This document shows, one piece after another, positions 33,311-43,365 of a stretch of 64,000 nucleotides of DNA. Source of the stretch: Algoriphagus ratkowskyi (GTDB taxonomy: Bacteria; Bacteroidota; Bacteroidia; Cytophagales; Cyclobacteriaceae); NCBI RefSeq assembly GCF_002150505.1, contig NZ_MSSV01000011.1, forward strand, positions 124,001 through 188,000, read 5' to 3'. A program made the translations under genes and the position numbers. How positions within the stretch are numbered: position 1 is the stretch's first letter; the number at the start of each line of letters is the position of its first letter. The notes below the pieces were generated by a model. The model was not told the DNA's origin and made no database searches. It was given only the letters and a program-made list of their open reading frames with translations.

Positions 33311-34873
33311 TTGGAAAAACAACTTACTCCTGAATTTGATGGGCCTACTATTTTTGGCCATCCAAAAGGTTTGATGCCTCTCTTTTTTACAGAAATGTGG
33401 GAGCGCTTTAGCTATTATGGTATGCGTGCATTATTAATACTTTTTATGACCATGGCTATCTCAGAAGGAGGACTTGGTTTTGACGATCAGACCTCGGGGG
33501 CTATTTATGGCCTTTACACGATGGGAGTTTATTTACTTGCTTTACCTGGTGGATGGCTTGCAGATAGACTTTTTGGGCTAAAAAAGTCAGTTTGGTACGG
33601 AGGTATTATCATTGCAATAGGTCACTTTACCATGGCTCTTCCAGGAATTAAGGCCTTGATCACGGGAGATCATACTATCCAACCTGTGTTAAGTACGCTT
33701 GACACCACTTCATTCTTTCTTGGATTAATACTAATTGTACTTGGCACAGGTCTTTTGAAACCTAATATCAGCTCGATTGTAGGACAACTATATCCTAAAG
33801 GAAGTGCAAAACGAGATGCTGGTTTTTCTATTTTTTATATGGGAATAAACATAGGTGGGTTCATTGCGCCAATAGCATGTGGTACTCTTGCTACTTACGA
33901 CATGCACTTAGGATTTGGCCTTGCAGGTCTGGGAATGATCTTTGGCCTAATCCAATATAAATTGTCTGGTGCTTTATTAGAAGGTCATGGAGATCCTCCA
34001 TTAGTGGTGACAAAAGAGGAAATTTCTAGTCAAAAGAAGCTGAAATTAATAGTTACTTATTTGGTAGTTGGTTTGATGGCGGTAGTTGGAATACTTTTCA
34101 TGGGAGTAATACCAATCAATGTTTCTGCAATTGCAGGAGCGTCAGGTACAGTTATAGCTTTGGTAGCTTTCGGATATCTGGGTTATGTTATCGCGTTTGG
34201 AGGATTAAATAAAGCAGACAAAAATAAAGTAGGAGTAATTGCAATTTTGTTCCTTTTCTCTGCGATGTTCTGGTCTGGATTTGAGCAGGCTGGCTCTACG
34301 CTGAATCTATTTGCTGAGCGTTTTACGGATCGTAGAATTATGGGTTGGGAGATTCCTACTAGTTACTTCCAATCTGTTAACTCTCTTTTCATTATTATTT
34401 TTGCACCTATTTTTGGTGCACTTTGGGTTTGGCTGGGTAGAAGAAATTTAGAGCCTAGCTCCCCATTGAAATTCACTTTTGGTCTTTTGCTTTTAGGCGT
34501 TGGCTTTTTCGTGATGTATTTTGCTACCAAAATAGCTGCGTCTGGTGATTTGGCTGCTCCTACATGGTTGCTTTTGACATATATGCTTCACACATTTGGT
34601 GAGTTAAGTTTATCTCCTGTAGGCCTCAGCCTTGTGACCAAATTAGCACCTGAAGGCTATGGTGGACAAATGATGGGTATTTGGTTCCTGTCAGTGGCTT
34701 TGGGAAATTTATTTGCGGGATTGATCGCTGGAGAAGCTAGTGGCGGAACAGAGGAAGCATTGGCTCAGATGCCAGACCAATACATGTTGATTGTTTACAC
34801 CGTTTTTGGGTCTGCGGCTTTACTCTTCTTGCTGAAACCAGTGATTCGAAAGATGATGGGAGATGTACACTAG
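33311..34873 (+). CDS. Proton-dependent oligopeptide transporter (POT/PTR family)
   Basis: About 520 residues from a TTG at 33311; the frame can also begin with GTG at 33236, but TAACTTTG at 33243-33250 looks like a -7 promoter box and would lie inside that longer version, so TTG is preferred. The N-terminal signature is FFTEMWERFSYYGMRALLIL (the ExxERFxYY motif for proton coupling), and FEQAGSTLNLFAERFTD is the helix 7 signature. Twelve or more helices by hydrophobicity. Imports di/tripeptides with protons through the inner membrane. Convergent with the amidohydrolase gene across a shared terminator. Confidence 0.88.
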   Translation: MEKQLTPEFDGPTIFGHPKGLMPLFFTEMWERFSYYGMRALLILFMTMAISEGGLGFDDQTSGAIYGLYTMGVYLLALPGGWLADRLFGLKKSVWYGGIIIAIGHFTMALPGIKALITGDHTIQPVLSTLDTTSFFLGLILIVLGTGLLKPNISSIVGQLYPKGSAKRDAGFSIFYMGINIGGFIAPIACGTLATYDMHLGFGLAGLGMIFGLIQYKLSGALLEGHGDPPLVVTKEEISSQKKLKLIVTYLVVGLMAVVGILFMGVIPINVSAIAGASGTVIALVAFGYLGYVIAFGGLNKADKNKVGVIAILFLFSAMFWSGFEQAGSTLNLFAERFTDRRIMGWEIPTSYFQSVNSLFIIIFAPIFGALWVWLGRRNLEPSSPLKFTFGLLLLGVGFFVMYFATKIAASGDLAAPTWLLLTYMLHTFGELSLSPVGLSLVTKLAPEGYGGQMMGIWFLSVALGNLFAGLIAGEASGGTEEALAQMPDQYMLIVYTVFGSAALLFLLKPVIRKMMGDVH

Positions 34874-34897
34874 ATAAATTCTGCGTACGTAATAAAT

Positions 34898-34930
34898 AAA
34901 ATAGGCTGTCGAAAAACGACAGCCTATTTT
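34898..34930. terminator. Bidirectional terminator
   Basis: AAAATAGGCTGTCG (34898-34911), loop AAAAA, CGACAGCCTATTTT (34917-34930): a 14-bp perfect stem that serves the POT gene on one strand and the amidohydrolase gene on the other. Confidence 0.92.
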
Positions 34931-34952
34931 ATTTGAGATTAATATACTAGTT

Positions 34953-36377
34953 CTACTCAATACCTTCTTTATCTGCGACCCAGGTTTTAAGTTGGTGTAA
35001 CATAGAGTTTAACTGCTTACGAGAATAAAACTTTCCATCTTTGATCACGTGTTCGAGGCTCAAAGTAGCGGAGATATCCTCCAGAGGATTATGATTCAGT
35101 ATTATAATGTTCGCTTTTTTACCAGCTTCTAAGGATCCAAAATCCGTCATCCCAAAATAATCTGGACCATTAATTACAGAAGCTATTAATGCTTGCTGAG
35201 GAGTCAAACCAAATTCTACAAACTTTTGTAATTCTAAATGAATAGCAAGCCCTGGGATATCATAGGTGTTCAAGTACCCTGCATCTGTCCCAGCTATAAT
35301 CTTCATGCCTGATTTCTGAATCATTGGAAGAAGTGCGGATACTTTTTTATAGGTATCTTTTCTTGCTTGAGTTACTTCAGCTGTTTCTCCCGCCATTCGC
35401 TCAATTCTCCATTGATAACTAGCTTTCAGTTGAGGACCTATATAATTTAATATCGTGTCACTGGCGAAGTCATTTTCATCTAAGTAAGCTATGTTATAAC
35501 TGATAAGCAAAGTCGGGACAACGGCCGTACCTTGGCTTGCCAGTTTCTGGAAGTTGGCAAAGGCTACAGAATCATTATAAGATTCTTCCTGAAGGGTTGC
35601 AGCTTCAGCTCCTGATAATTTTCCAGATGCCCTTCCGGCTGATATTTCTGCTTCCAACGAAGTAGTGGTTCGCATCATATACGACAAGTGCTCGACGGTT
35701 TTTTGCCCAGCCGCAGAAACTTGATCTAATGTCAAAGCTGCCGGAATATGTCCTGATACGCTATAGCCGCGAGCAGTGGCCTTTTCTACAGCATTGAGAA
35801 ATAGCTCAGGCTTCATGGTATTGTCTGTGATTTTTATAAAATCAACATTCAGTTTATCCAAGGAGTCTAAGGCAGCATCTAGCTCCTCTTCTGTACCTAC
35901 TTCTAAATCGCCCGGCCAGATCGATTCAATTCCCTCCAATTTTGGCCCCGATGTCAATATTTTTGGTCCAATTCTTTTACCCGAATTTATTTCATCTCGC
36001 CATTTCAGTACTTCTAAACTGATATCACCAGCAGCATCACGCACTGTTGTCACGCCAAAAGCCAAGTATAAAGGAAGTAATTGCTCGTTTTCGTCAATGT
36101 AATTAGCTCCTCCAAAATGTACATGATTGTCCCATAAGCCTGGCATTAAGAATTTCCCTTCAGCATCAACTTCTTGACTAGCTTGATAATTTTCTAATAG
36201 AGAAACATCACCAACTGCGATGATACTATCTCCTGATATAAAAACGAATTGGTTATCAACTTGAGAACCAGCTTCTATGTTTAAAATGGTCGCATTTTTT
36301 ATAAGAAAGTCAACTGTAGTTTTTTGTTGGCAGCTGGACATTATCAAACTTACCAGTACTAGTTTTGCAATTTTCAT
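34953..36377 (-). CDS. Amidohydrolase lipoprotein
   Basis: 474 residues from the ATG at 36377; the reading frame opens earlier, but 36377 gives a signal peptide with a lipobox at VSLIMSSCQQ. The metal-dependent hydrolase fold is visible: LMPGLWDNHVHFGG (HxH), FIKITDNTMKPELF (position of the carboxylated lysine), SGHIPAALT and TVEHLSY (two His), and IIAGTDAGY (Asp). Sequence is closest in look to imidazolonepropionase-like amidohydrolases of Bacteroidota. The substrate is unknown. The gene begins 2 nt after the stop of the TetR gene, so the two are likely cotranscribed and the regulator may control it. Confidence 0.92.
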   Translation of the reverse strand: MKIAKLVLVSLIMSSCQQKTTVDFLIKNATILNIEAGSQVDNQFVFISGDSIIAVGDVSLLENYQASQEVDAEGKFLMPGLWDNHVHFGGANYIDENEQLLPLYLAFGVTTVRDAAGDISLEVLKWRDEINSGKRIGPKILTSGPKLEGIESIWPGDLEVGTEEELDAALDSLDKLNVDFIKITDNTMKPELFLNAVEKATARGYSVSGHIPAALTLDQVSAAGQKTVEHLSYMMRTTTSLEAEISAGRASGKLSGAEAATLQEESYNDSVAFANFQKLASQGTAVVPTLLISYNIAYLDENDFASDTILNYIGPQLKASYQWRIERMAGETAEVTQARKDTYKKVSALLPMIQKSGMKIIAGTDAGYLNTYDIPGLAIHLELQKFVEFGLTPQQALIASVINGPDYFGMTDFGSLEAGKKANIIILNHNPLEDISATLSLEHVIKDGKFYSRKQLNSMLHQLKTWVADKEGIE

Positions 36378-36379
36378 AG

Positions 36380-37075
36380 TTAGAATAAGCTCCCTTGTAC
36401 AGTAGTTTTCTTTGTTGCTTGAAGTGTTCCTTTTAGCATTTCTTGCATTAAGCGAAGGAAGCCAAGTTCCCAATTTTCTGCATGAAGTTTGAAGTCTTTT
36501 CCCTCAAATTCTATCGGGCCAAGCATTTTCTCATAACCTATAATCATGCTCCAGATTGTATAAAATGTAATTTCTGCGTGTAATTCCGCACGGATACTTC
36601 CATCCTTAATTCCTTGGCTTACCATCATAATACCAATTTTGGCTGGCTCATGATGAATCTCGAGAAGCTTTTGAAAATGCGTAGATTCCAATGTTTTTGG
36701 ATCAATCAGCTTGCGTGTTTCTGGATTGTTGTATTTTTTAAGTAGATCGAGAAAATTCAGAATCGAGTCATAATAGACTTGATTGGCTTTGGCAAAGGCC
36801 ACTATTTTCACCATAAGATCACTGATCATTTCTAATCCAGACTTACCTTTTGATCTATACACATCTCTAAATTCATCTTTGAATTGATCGAATGCTTTTT
36901 TGGTCAATGCCATAAAAAGATCCTCTTTGTTCTTGTAATAGAAATAGGTGAGGCCCTTGCTGATCCCTGCTGACATAGCTACATCTTCCATTCTGGTGGC
37001 CAAATAACCTCGGGAAGTGAAAAGTGCTACAGCTGAATCCAAAATTAGTTTTTCTTTATTTTTCTCTCCTGCCAT
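36380..37075 (-). CDS. TetR-family transcriptional regulator
   Basis: 231 residues from the ATG at 37075; the upstream extension starts with TTG and is dropped. The N-terminal HTH is clear: ILDSAVALFTSRGYLATRMEDVAMSAGISKGLTYFYYKNKEDLFMAL. The C-terminal ligand domain is helical and diverse. It is directly upstream of an amidohydrolase lipoprotein gene (2-nt gap), which suggests regulation of that gene by a small ligand. Confidence 0.92.
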   Translation of the reverse strand: MAGEKNKEKLILDSAVALFTSRGYLATRMEDVAMSAGISKGLTYFYYKNKEDLFMALTKKAFDQFKDEFRDVYRSKGKSGLEMISDLMVKIVAFAKANQVYYDSILNFLDLLKKYNNPETRKLIDPKTLESTHFQKLLEIHHEPAKIGIMMVSQGIKDGSIRAELHAEITFYTIWSMIIGYEKMLGPIEFEGKDFKLHAENWELGFLRLMQEMLKGTLQATKKTTVQGSLF

Positions 37076-37170
37076 GAGTTTGTTACTTTTTCTAAAAATT
37101 GATTTCAAAGATATTAAACTTGGGTCAAAAAATTAGGGTAGATACATCATATATTTTGTTTAAATGATAT

Positions 37171-37207
37171 AAAAAAAGGCTTTAGGGATTTCCTGAAGCC
37201 TTTTTTT
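37171..37207 (-). terminator. Terminator of tyrS
   Basis: AAAAAAAGGCTTTAGG, loop GATTT, CCTGAAGCCTTTTTTT: 15 paired bases with one mismatch, 17 nt downstream of the tyrS stop on the minus strand; it could also stop plus-strand transcripts. Confidence 0.9.
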
Positions 37208-37223
37208 GGTGAGTATCAACTCA

Positions 37224-38516
37224 TTACTTAACCTCAACGATGTAGTAATTTTTCTTTCCTTTTTGGACCAAAAGATATTTGTTTTGAAGCAAAGTCAAAT
37301 TTATAGTTGCGTTGGGATCAGAGAGCTTTTCCTTGTTGATACTCACGCCACCACCTTGGATCATTTTGCGGGCCTCACCCTTGGAAGCAAATACAACTCC
37401 CTCTGTGATATCGCCGAATAAATCCAAAATTGAACCTAATGAAGCATATTCATTATGATCCACTTGAACCTGAGGTACTCCCTCAAAAACCTGAAGGAAA
37501 GTACGCTCATCCAAAGCGGTCAGATCTTCAGTGGAAGACTTGCCAAATAGAATATCGGAAGCCTTCATTGCCATATTCAATTCTGACTCTCCATGAACCA
37601 TGATTGTAATTTGCTTGGCTATTTGCTTCTGCAGAACGCGCAGGTGAGGTGCTTCAGCATGCTCAGCTTCCAGATTTTCTATGGTTTGCTGATCCAAAAT
37701 GGTGAAAATTCGAATGTACTTTAATGCATCCTCATCAGATACATTTAGCCAGAATTGGTAGAATGCGTAGGGTGAGGTCTTTTCAGGATCTAGCCAAACA
37801 GAGCCACCTTCAGTTTTACCGAACTTGGTTCCGTCAGCCTTAGTAATCAATGGAACGGTCAAGGCGTACGCGCTTCCTCCTCCCATTCTTCTGATCAGTT
37901 CAGTACCTGTCAAGATATTTCCCCATTGATCTGATCCTCCAAGCTGAATAGTGCAATTTTCATTTTTCCACAAATGATAGAAATCGTAGCCTTGGATCAA
38001 CTGGTATGTGAATTCGGTAAATGAAAGTCCATTTCCATCTTCCAGACGCTTTTTTACAGAATCCTTGGACATCATGTAATTCACAGTGATGTGCTTACCA
38101 ATATCCCGAATGAAATCCAAAAAGCTGAATTCGGACATCCAGTCGTAATTATTGACAAGTTCAGCTTTGTTGGAAGTGGATCCTGAGAAGTCCAGAAACT
38201 TTGACAACTGACCTTGAATGCCTGCTATGTTATGATCTAGCGTAGCTTTATCAAGAAGGTTCCTTTCTGCAGATTTAAAGGAAGGATCTCCAATCATACC
38301 AGTAGCTCCACCTACCAGAGCAAATGGTTTATGTCCCGCACGTTGGAAATGGAGCAAAGTCATCACTCCGACCATATGACCAATATGTAATGAATCTGCC
38401 GTTGGGTCGAAACCAAGATAAGCAGAAGCCATACCTTTAGTTAGGTGTTCTTCGATTTCTGGGGTCATATCCTGAAGCATGCCTCTCCAGCGTAATTCTT
38501 CTATAAATGAGTTCAT
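37224..38516 (-). CDS. tyrS: Tyrosyl-tRNA synthetase
   Basis: 430 residues. HIGH motif is HIGH in [13 protein letters not shown], and the KMSKS loop reads KFGKT. The tyrosine-binding stretch [11 protein letters not shown] and the C-terminal S4 RNA-binding domain ([20 protein letters not shown]) are present. Charges tRNA-Tyr. A TATATTTG box (38540-38547 on the minus strand) lies upstream with no good -33 partner. Convergent/adjacent to TetR gene via a terminator. Confidence 0.97.
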   Translation of the reverse strand: MNSFIEELRWRGMLQDMTPEIEEHLTKGMASAYLGFDPTADSLHIGHMVGVMTLLHFQRAGHKPFALVGGATGMIGDPSFKSAERNLLDKATLDHNIAGIQGQLSKFLDFSGSTSNKAELVNNYDWMSEFSFLDFIRDIGKHITVNYMMSKDSVKKRLEDGNGLSFTEFTYQLIQGYDFYHLWKNENCTIQLGGSDQWGNILTGTELIRRMGGGSAYALTVPLITKADGTKFGKTEGGSVWLDPEKTSPYAFYQFWLNVSDEDALKYIRIFTILDQQTIENLEAEHAEAPHLRVLQKQIAKQITIMVHGESELNMAMKASDILFGKSSTEDLTALDERTFLQVFEGVPQVQVDHNEYASLGSILDLFGDITEGVVFASKGEARKMIQGGGVSINKEKLSDPNATINLTLLQNKYLLVQKGKKNYYIVEVK

Positions 38517-38673
38517 CTAATGCGTTGATTTTCGAGGTGCAAATATAGTCGTGTCTGCCCAAGGAATAAAGTAAAGCTCCAATCCATTATTCTTTTTTGA
38601 TTTCATTCTTATTGAATTGTGAAGTAATACATTTTACAATTTTGACTACTTTGAAGCGCCAAATATCAAGCTC

Positions 38674-41600
38674 ATGACTAATAGACTTAAAATTTTTGCA
38701 ATTCTTTTGAGTTGCCTGATAGGACAAAATGCAGTTTCGCAGGAAATCCCCAAATGGATGCGTTATCCTGCTATTTCTCCTGATGGAACTCAAATTGTAT
38801 TTACCTATAAAGGAGACCTTTATTTGGTAGGCAGTAGTGGTGGAGCGGCACGACAGATTACTTTTCACGAAGCCCATGATTATCAGGCTGTTTGGAGTAG
38901 AGATGGTAAGACTATTGCTTTTGCATCTGATCGCTACGGTAACTTTGATGTTTTTTCAATGAGTCCTGATGGCGGATTAGCCACAAGACTCACATTTCAT
39001 TCAAACGACGAACAACCTTTTGAATTCTCTGCAGATGATCAATCTGTGGTCTTTGGAACCCAGCGAATGGATATCGCTGAGCACAGGCAATATCCTACTG
39101 GTTCGCAGCCTGAACTCTATTCAGTCCCAAGAAAAGGAGGTAGGGTAGATCAAATTTTTACTATTCCTGCAGAATCTGTAAGTATCAGCAAGGATGGTAG
39201 TAAGATGCTTTACCATGATAAAAAAGGTGGGGAAAATGAATGGAGAAAGCATCAGGAGTCTGGCATAGCTAGAGATATTTGGGTGTTTGATGCTAAAAGT
39301 AATGAGCATAAGATGCTGACGACATTTTATGGAGAAGACAGAAATCCTGTTTTTTCACCTGATGAATCAGAGATATTTTATCTCAGCGAAGCCAATGGGA
39401 GCTTCAATATCTTTTCTATGAATGCTTCTAATCCAGCGCAAACAGAAGCTGTGACTACACTAAAGAATTTCCCTGTGCGTTTTTTGAGTATTTCTGATGA
39501 TGGCTTAATGAGTTTTGGATACGATGGCGAACTCTATACGCTACGTAAAGGTGAAACCCCAAAGAAGGTAGCTGTCACTATTCAAACACAAGCGATAAGC
39601 AATTCTGATAATTACATCGCGATCAATGGTGGAGTAAGGGAAATGTCGGTTTCTCCTGACGGCAAAGAAATAGCCTTTGTGGCTAGAGGTGAGGTATTCG
39701 TAACTTCAGTGGATGGATCTTTAACCAAAAGAATTACTAATACGCCTGAGCAGGAACGTTTTGTTGAGTTTGCCCCAGATGGCAAATCATTGGTTTATTC
39801 GAGTGAAAGAGATGGCAAATGGCAGATTTTCCAAAGCACCAAATTAAGAGCAGAGGAGCCTTTCTTTTTTGCGTCTACATTACTTGAAGAAAAGTTAGTA
39901 GTTAGTTTGGAGGACGAGGCCTATTTGCCCAAGCTCTCCCCTGATGGCAAAAAGTTGGCATATGTGGAAGGGAGAAGAACGCTGAAAGTCCTTGATTTGG
40001 CTAGCAAAACAACGGTGACTCTGATGACTCCGGATGAACTTTTTCACATGCGTGATGGAGATCAGTACTTCACTTGGGCGCCAGATAGCAAGTGGCTATT
40101 GGCGACTTATCGTCCTACCATGGCTAACTCAGAAGTGGTTCTTTTGGACGCTTCAGGAAAAGAGAAAATTAAGAACTTGACGAATAGTGGCTATGGAGAT
40201 GATAATGCCATGTGGGTGAACGATGGCAAGCAGATGCTGTGGTTTTCCAACAGAGATGGTTTGCGTAGTTATGCGACAAGTGGTCAGAGTCAAAACGATG
40301 TCTATATGCTATTCTTTGACGAGACCGCATGGGATAAATTCATCTTATCCAAAGATGATTTTGAATTGATGAAAGAGATCGAAAAATTGAATAAAAAGGA
40401 TGAAAAGGACGACAAAGCGACAGATGAAAAAGCAAAAGATAAAAAAGTAGAGGATTTAAAATTTGATTGGGATGGTATCGAAGAACGCAAAGCTAGATTA
40501 ACGATCCACTCTTCAGCGTTGGGTGATGCAATTTTGTCTAAAGACGGAGAGAAGCTTTATTATTTGGCAGCATTTGAAAAAGGCATGAATCTCTGGAGTA
40601 CAAATCTGAGAACGAAGGAAACAAAGCAGGAGATTAGTCTTGATGCTAATTCAGCAAGTTTAGTATGGGATAAGGATCAAAAGAATTTGTTCTTATTAAG
40701 TAATGGTACCATATCCAAGATCAATCCAGAGGGGATGAAGAAAGAGGCGATCAAAATTTCAGGAGAAATGACTTATGACAAAAAAGCTGAGATGGAATAC
40801 ATGTTTGAGCATGTATGGCTACGTACCAAAGGCATATTCTATACTCCAGACATGCATGGAGTAGATTGGAAACAGGCCAAAATTGATTACGAAAAATACC
40901 TTCCTTCAATAGGCAATAGCTACGAATTTTCTGAGATGATATCTGAGATGATCGGCGAGTTGAATGTGTCACATGCTGGCTCTCGCTTTTCGCGCTCTAC
41001 TGAAATGGGAGATGCCACTGCTGCTTTGGGCGTATTTTGGGATTATGATTTCGAAGGAAATGGTATCAAAATCACTGAAGTCATAGCTGGCGGTCCATTA
41101 GACAAGGCTGGTTTGGAGATCAAAAAAGGGATGATAATTGAGAAAATTGATGGAGTGACTATAACTTCTGATACAGATCTAGCCAAGTTCCTCAATAGAA
41201 GAGCAGACACATTCACTTTGATTGAATTAGTAAATCCTGTTTCGAAAGAGAGAAAGCAACTTACTATAAAACCTATTTCACTCAGAGAAGAAAATCAATT
41301 GCTCTATAAGCGATGGGTAAAAATGAATCAGGCTGAAGTTGAAAGATTAAGCGAAGGCAAACTTGGCTATGTGCATATTCCAGGCATGAGCGATGGTCCT
41401 TATAGAAATGTATATGAAGAGATGATGGGGAAATACTATGATCGGGAGGCTGTAATCATAGATACACGATTTAATGGTGGGGGTGATTTAGTTGCTGACT
41501 TAGCGATGTTTTTCACTGGTGAGCTGTTTCTTACCTATGCTACTGAAGCCAGAGCAGTAGGGTATGAGCCAACTGCACGTTGGATAAAGCCAACGCTTGC

Positions 41601-41907
41601 GATGTTTAATGAAGCTAACTATTCTGACGGGCACTGCTTTGCGTCAGGCTATACAGATCTTAAAATAGGTAAGACTATAGGAATGCCTACACCGGGTACT
41701 TGTTCATTCGCTGGATGGGAGGGACTGCCAGATGGATCAAGATGGGGAGCAGTGCCTATATCAGCTAAAAACAAAGCTGGGGAATGGCTAGAAAACAACG
41801 AGACGCGCCCACAAATAGAAGTGAAAAATATGCCAGGACAAATAGATCAGGGTATTGACCAACAACTGGAAAAAGCAATTGAAGAATTGCTGAAAGAGGT
41901 GAATTGA
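38674..41907 (+). CDS. Tricorn-type protease (S41 family, exported)
   Basis: 1077 residues with a signal peptide (LKIFAILLSCLIGQNAVSQ). Layout is that of tricorn homologues: a PD40/WD40-like propeller N-terminal half (YPAISPDGTQIVF, WSRDGKTIAFASDR, FSADDQSVVFG, more repeats to ~520), a Lys/Glu/Asp-rich linker (about 565-595), a C1 region, a PDZ domain (about 790-860; GGPLDKAGLEIKKG), and the C-terminal S41 peptidase domain with IIDTRFNGGGDL and the nucleophile region PGTCSFAGW. Degrades peptides in the periplasm. Terminator follows 12 nt after the stop. Confidence 0.93.
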   Translation: MTNRLKIFAILLSCLIGQNAVSQEIPKWMRYPAISPDGTQIVFTYKGDLYLVGSSGGAARQITFHEAHDYQAVWSRDGKTIAFASDRYGNFDVFSMSPDGGLATRLTFHSNDEQPFEFSADDQSVVFGTQRMDIAEHRQYPTGSQPELYSVPRKGGRVDQIFTIPAESVSISKDGSKMLYHDKKGGENEWRKHQESGIARDIWVFDAKSNEHKMLTTFYGEDRNPVFSPDESEIFYLSEANGSFNIFSMNASNPAQTEAVTTLKNFPVRFLSISDDGLMSFGYDGELYTLRKGETPKKVAVTIQTQAISNSDNYIAINGGVREMSVSPDGKEIAFVARGEVFVTSVDGSLTKRITNTPEQERFVEFAPDGKSLVYSSERDGKWQIFQSTKLRAEEPFFFASTLLEEKLVVSLEDEAYLPKLSPDGKKLAYVEGRRTLKVLDLASKTTVTLMTPDELFHMRDGDQYFTWAPDSKWLLATYRPTMANSEVVLLDASGKEKIKNLTNSGYGDDNAMWVNDGKQMLWFSNRDGLRSYATSGQSQNDVYMLFFDETAWDKFILSKDDFELMKEIEKLNKKDEKDDKATDEKAKDKKVEDLKFDWDGIEERKARLTIHSSALGDAILSKDGEKLYYLAAFEKGMNLWSTNLRTKETKQEISLDANSASLVWDKDQKNLFLLSNGTISKINPEGMKKEAIKISGEMTYDKKAEMEYMFEHVWLRTKGIFYTPDMHGVDWKQAKIDYEKYLPSIGNSYEFSEMISEMIGELNVSHAGSRFSRSTEMGDATAALGVFWDYDFEGNGIKITEVIAGGPLDKAGLEIKKGMIIEKIDGVTITSDTDLAKFLNRRADTFTLIELVNPVSKERKQLTIKPISLREENQLLYKRWVKMNQAEVERLSEGKLGYVHIPGMSDGPYRNVYEEMMGKYYDREAVIIDTRFNGGGDLVADLAMFFTGELFLTYATEARAVGYEPTARWIKPTLAMFNEANYSDGHCFASGYTDLKIGKTIGMPTPGTCSFAGWEGLPDGSRWGAVPISAKNKAGEWLENNETRPQIEVKNMPGQIDQGIDQQLEKAIEELLKEVN

Positions 41908-41919
41908 GAAAATAAGCAT

Positions 41920-41951
41920 AAAAAAACCTGGTTTCTCTACCAGGTTTTTTT
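41920..41951. terminator. Terminator after the tricorn gene
   Basis: AAAAAACCTGGT, loop TTCTCT, ACCAGGTTTTTTT. Perfect 12-bp stem with a T-run on both strands; shared with the convergent BlaI gene. Confidence 0.92.
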
Positions 41952-41977
41952 ATGACTAATTCACTCACTCAAATTGA

Positions 41978-42307
41978 TTACTGAAACGATTTTGTGTTCA
42001 GCGTTTCATCATTTTTAAAGAAGTCAGATAGTTTTCCGAAAGAATTATCGAAATAACCACCTAGCATTTTCTTAATAATGAAAGAACGATATTCGTCTTT
42101 CGATACGATTGGAAAGTACTCGTGACTCTTTCCATAAGATTTGTGACTTACGAATCCTTTGCGTTCCAAAATTCTAACTATCGTTGAAACAGTGTTGTAC
42201 GCTGGCTTTGGGTCTGTCATTGGCGTAAGGATGTCTTTGACAAACCCTCTTTCGATTTCCCAGAGGATTTGCATGATCTCCTCTTCTGCTCTTGTTAATG
42301 GTTTCAT
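41978..42307 (-). CDS. BlaI/MecI/CopY-family repressor
   Basis: 109 residues. Winged helix at the N-terminus: LTRAEEEIMQILWEIERGFVKDILTPM, then PAYNTVSTIVRILERKGFVSHKSYGKSHEYFPI, matching the BlaI core. No BlaR1-type sensor protease gene is adjacent, so this is a lone repressor. The acyl desaturase gene lies upstream on the same strand but with its own terminator. In Bacteroidota such lone BlaI genes exist and their targets are mostly not defined. Confidence 0.9.
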   Translation of the reverse strand: MKPLTRAEEEIMQILWEIERGFVKDILTPMTDPKPAYNTVSTIVRILERKGFVSHKSYGKSHEYFPIVSKDEYRSFIIKKMLGGYFDNSFGKLSDFFKNDETLNTKSFQ

Positions 42308-42334
42308 AAATAAGGTGTTAAGTTTTAATTGTTA

Positions 42335-42366
42335 GAAAATTATTCGTTTAGTTTCACAATTGCAAA
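42335..42366 (-). promoter_or_regulatory. Promoter of the BlaI-type gene
   Basis: On the minus strand TTTG (42363-42366), 20-nt spacer, TAATTTTC (42335-42342), one mismatch to TAnnTTTG. Transcript would start about 20 nt before the ATG. Confidence 0.5.
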
Positions 42367-42439
42367 GAAAACCACCTTTAGTTTTAATATTTTTTATCTA
42401 GTGTGATCTGCTGTTCATACTATAATAATTCATGTTTGC

Positions 42440-42463
42440 AAAAAAAAAGCCTCAAGAGAGGCT
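42440..42463 (-). terminator. Terminator of the desaturase gene
   Basis: On the minus strand AGCCTC, loop TCTT, GAGGCT then eight or more T. It lies just after the desaturase stop at 42471. Confidence 0.8.
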
Positions 42464-42470
42464 AATTGAT

Positions 42471-43220
42471 CTATGCAGGACGTAGTTTAATTATTTTCGT
42501 CATGTGCAGTAATTTGACGATAGGGTATGTAGGATCAAATTCATACCATTTAACTGCGAAGTTAGGCCTGTTAGGAAGCCTATGGTGATTGTTTTGAAAT
42601 AATTCTCCCAACATCAAAACATCTAATAAAAGGCTGTTTTTAGAATGATCGTTATTGTCAAAGTTTGCATACCCATATTTATGTCCGCTCCAGTTGACGA
42701 TAGCTCCATGCACAGGGCCCATCAGGAAGTGAATAGGAAGTAAGAAGTACATCCACCAGTGCGTACCCGGCAGATCAAAAACTGAGATACATAAGACATA
42801 GATTGCTACGTACAATAATCCCCAACTAACTCTTACGAGCATGGTGTCAGCAAATTTGTCAAACTTGTTCCAGTCCGGGATATCTTTTGAAAACCGTTCC
42901 TCAGGCTTCAAGCGGAAAGAAAAATACTCGTTATAGATGTTTTTTGTTTTCCACATCATCGTAAACAAGTTCTCTGTGTGGTGTGGGCTGTGTGGATCAA
43001 GCGGAGTATCGCTGTAAGCATGGTGCATTCTGTGTAGAATAGCGTAAGCTCGTGGTGATAGGTAGGAGCTGCCTTGCCACATCCAGGTGAAAAAGTAGAA
43101 GAATTTTTCCCAATACTTATTCATATAGAACATTTGATGTGCAGCGTACCTATGTAGGAAGAAGCTTTGGCAAAACAGCGAGAAATACCAATGCAGCACA
43201 AAGAAGATAATGATTATCAC
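42471..43220 (-). CDS. Acyl-CoA/acyl-lipid desaturase (delta-9 type membrane desaturase)
   Basis: 249 residues. The three His boxes are present: HRYAAH, HRMHHAYSD and QNNHHRLPN. Membrane helices surround them. It introduces a double bond in membrane fatty acids using oxygen and a di-iron centre. Start codon: the frame opens with GTG at 43220; the first ATG is after the first His box, so GTG is accepted. A promoter with TATATTTG (43247-43254) about 27 nt upstream supports this start. Confidence 0.9.
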   Translation of the reverse strand: MIIIIFFVLHWYFSLFCQSFFLHRYAAHQMFYMNKYWEKFFYFFTWMWQGSSYLSPRAYAILHRMHHAYSDTPLDPHSPHHTENLFTMMWKTKNIYNEYFSFRLKPEERFSKDIPDWNKFDKFADTMLVRVSWGLLYVAIYVLCISVFDLPGTHWWMYFLLPIHFLMGPVHGAIVNWSGHKYGYANFDNNDHSKNSLLLDVLMLGELFQNNHHRLPNRPNFAVKWYEFDPTYPIVKLLHMTKIIKLRPA

Positions 43221-43246
43221 TCGGCTTAAGATTTATGTTAGTTAGG

Positions 43247-43279
43247 CAAATATAAGATAAAGGTCGCTCAAGTAACGAA
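43247..43279 (-). promoter_or_regulatory. Promoter of the desaturase gene
   Basis: On the minus strand TTCG (43276-43279, one mismatch to TTTG), 21-nt spacer, TATATTTG (43247-43254, perfect). Start near 43240. Confidence 0.5.
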
Positions 43280-43365
43280 TTTTGCATAGGATGGATTCCA
43301 TTTTTATGAGATGATATTTATCAGATTCTAAAGAAAATTATTTCTAAAATGCTTATTTTGAAGTT

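Noticed and set aside
36378..36473. Longer N-terminus of the amidohydrolase
   Set aside because: It would overlap the TetR gene and hide the lipobox that appears right after the ATG at 36377.
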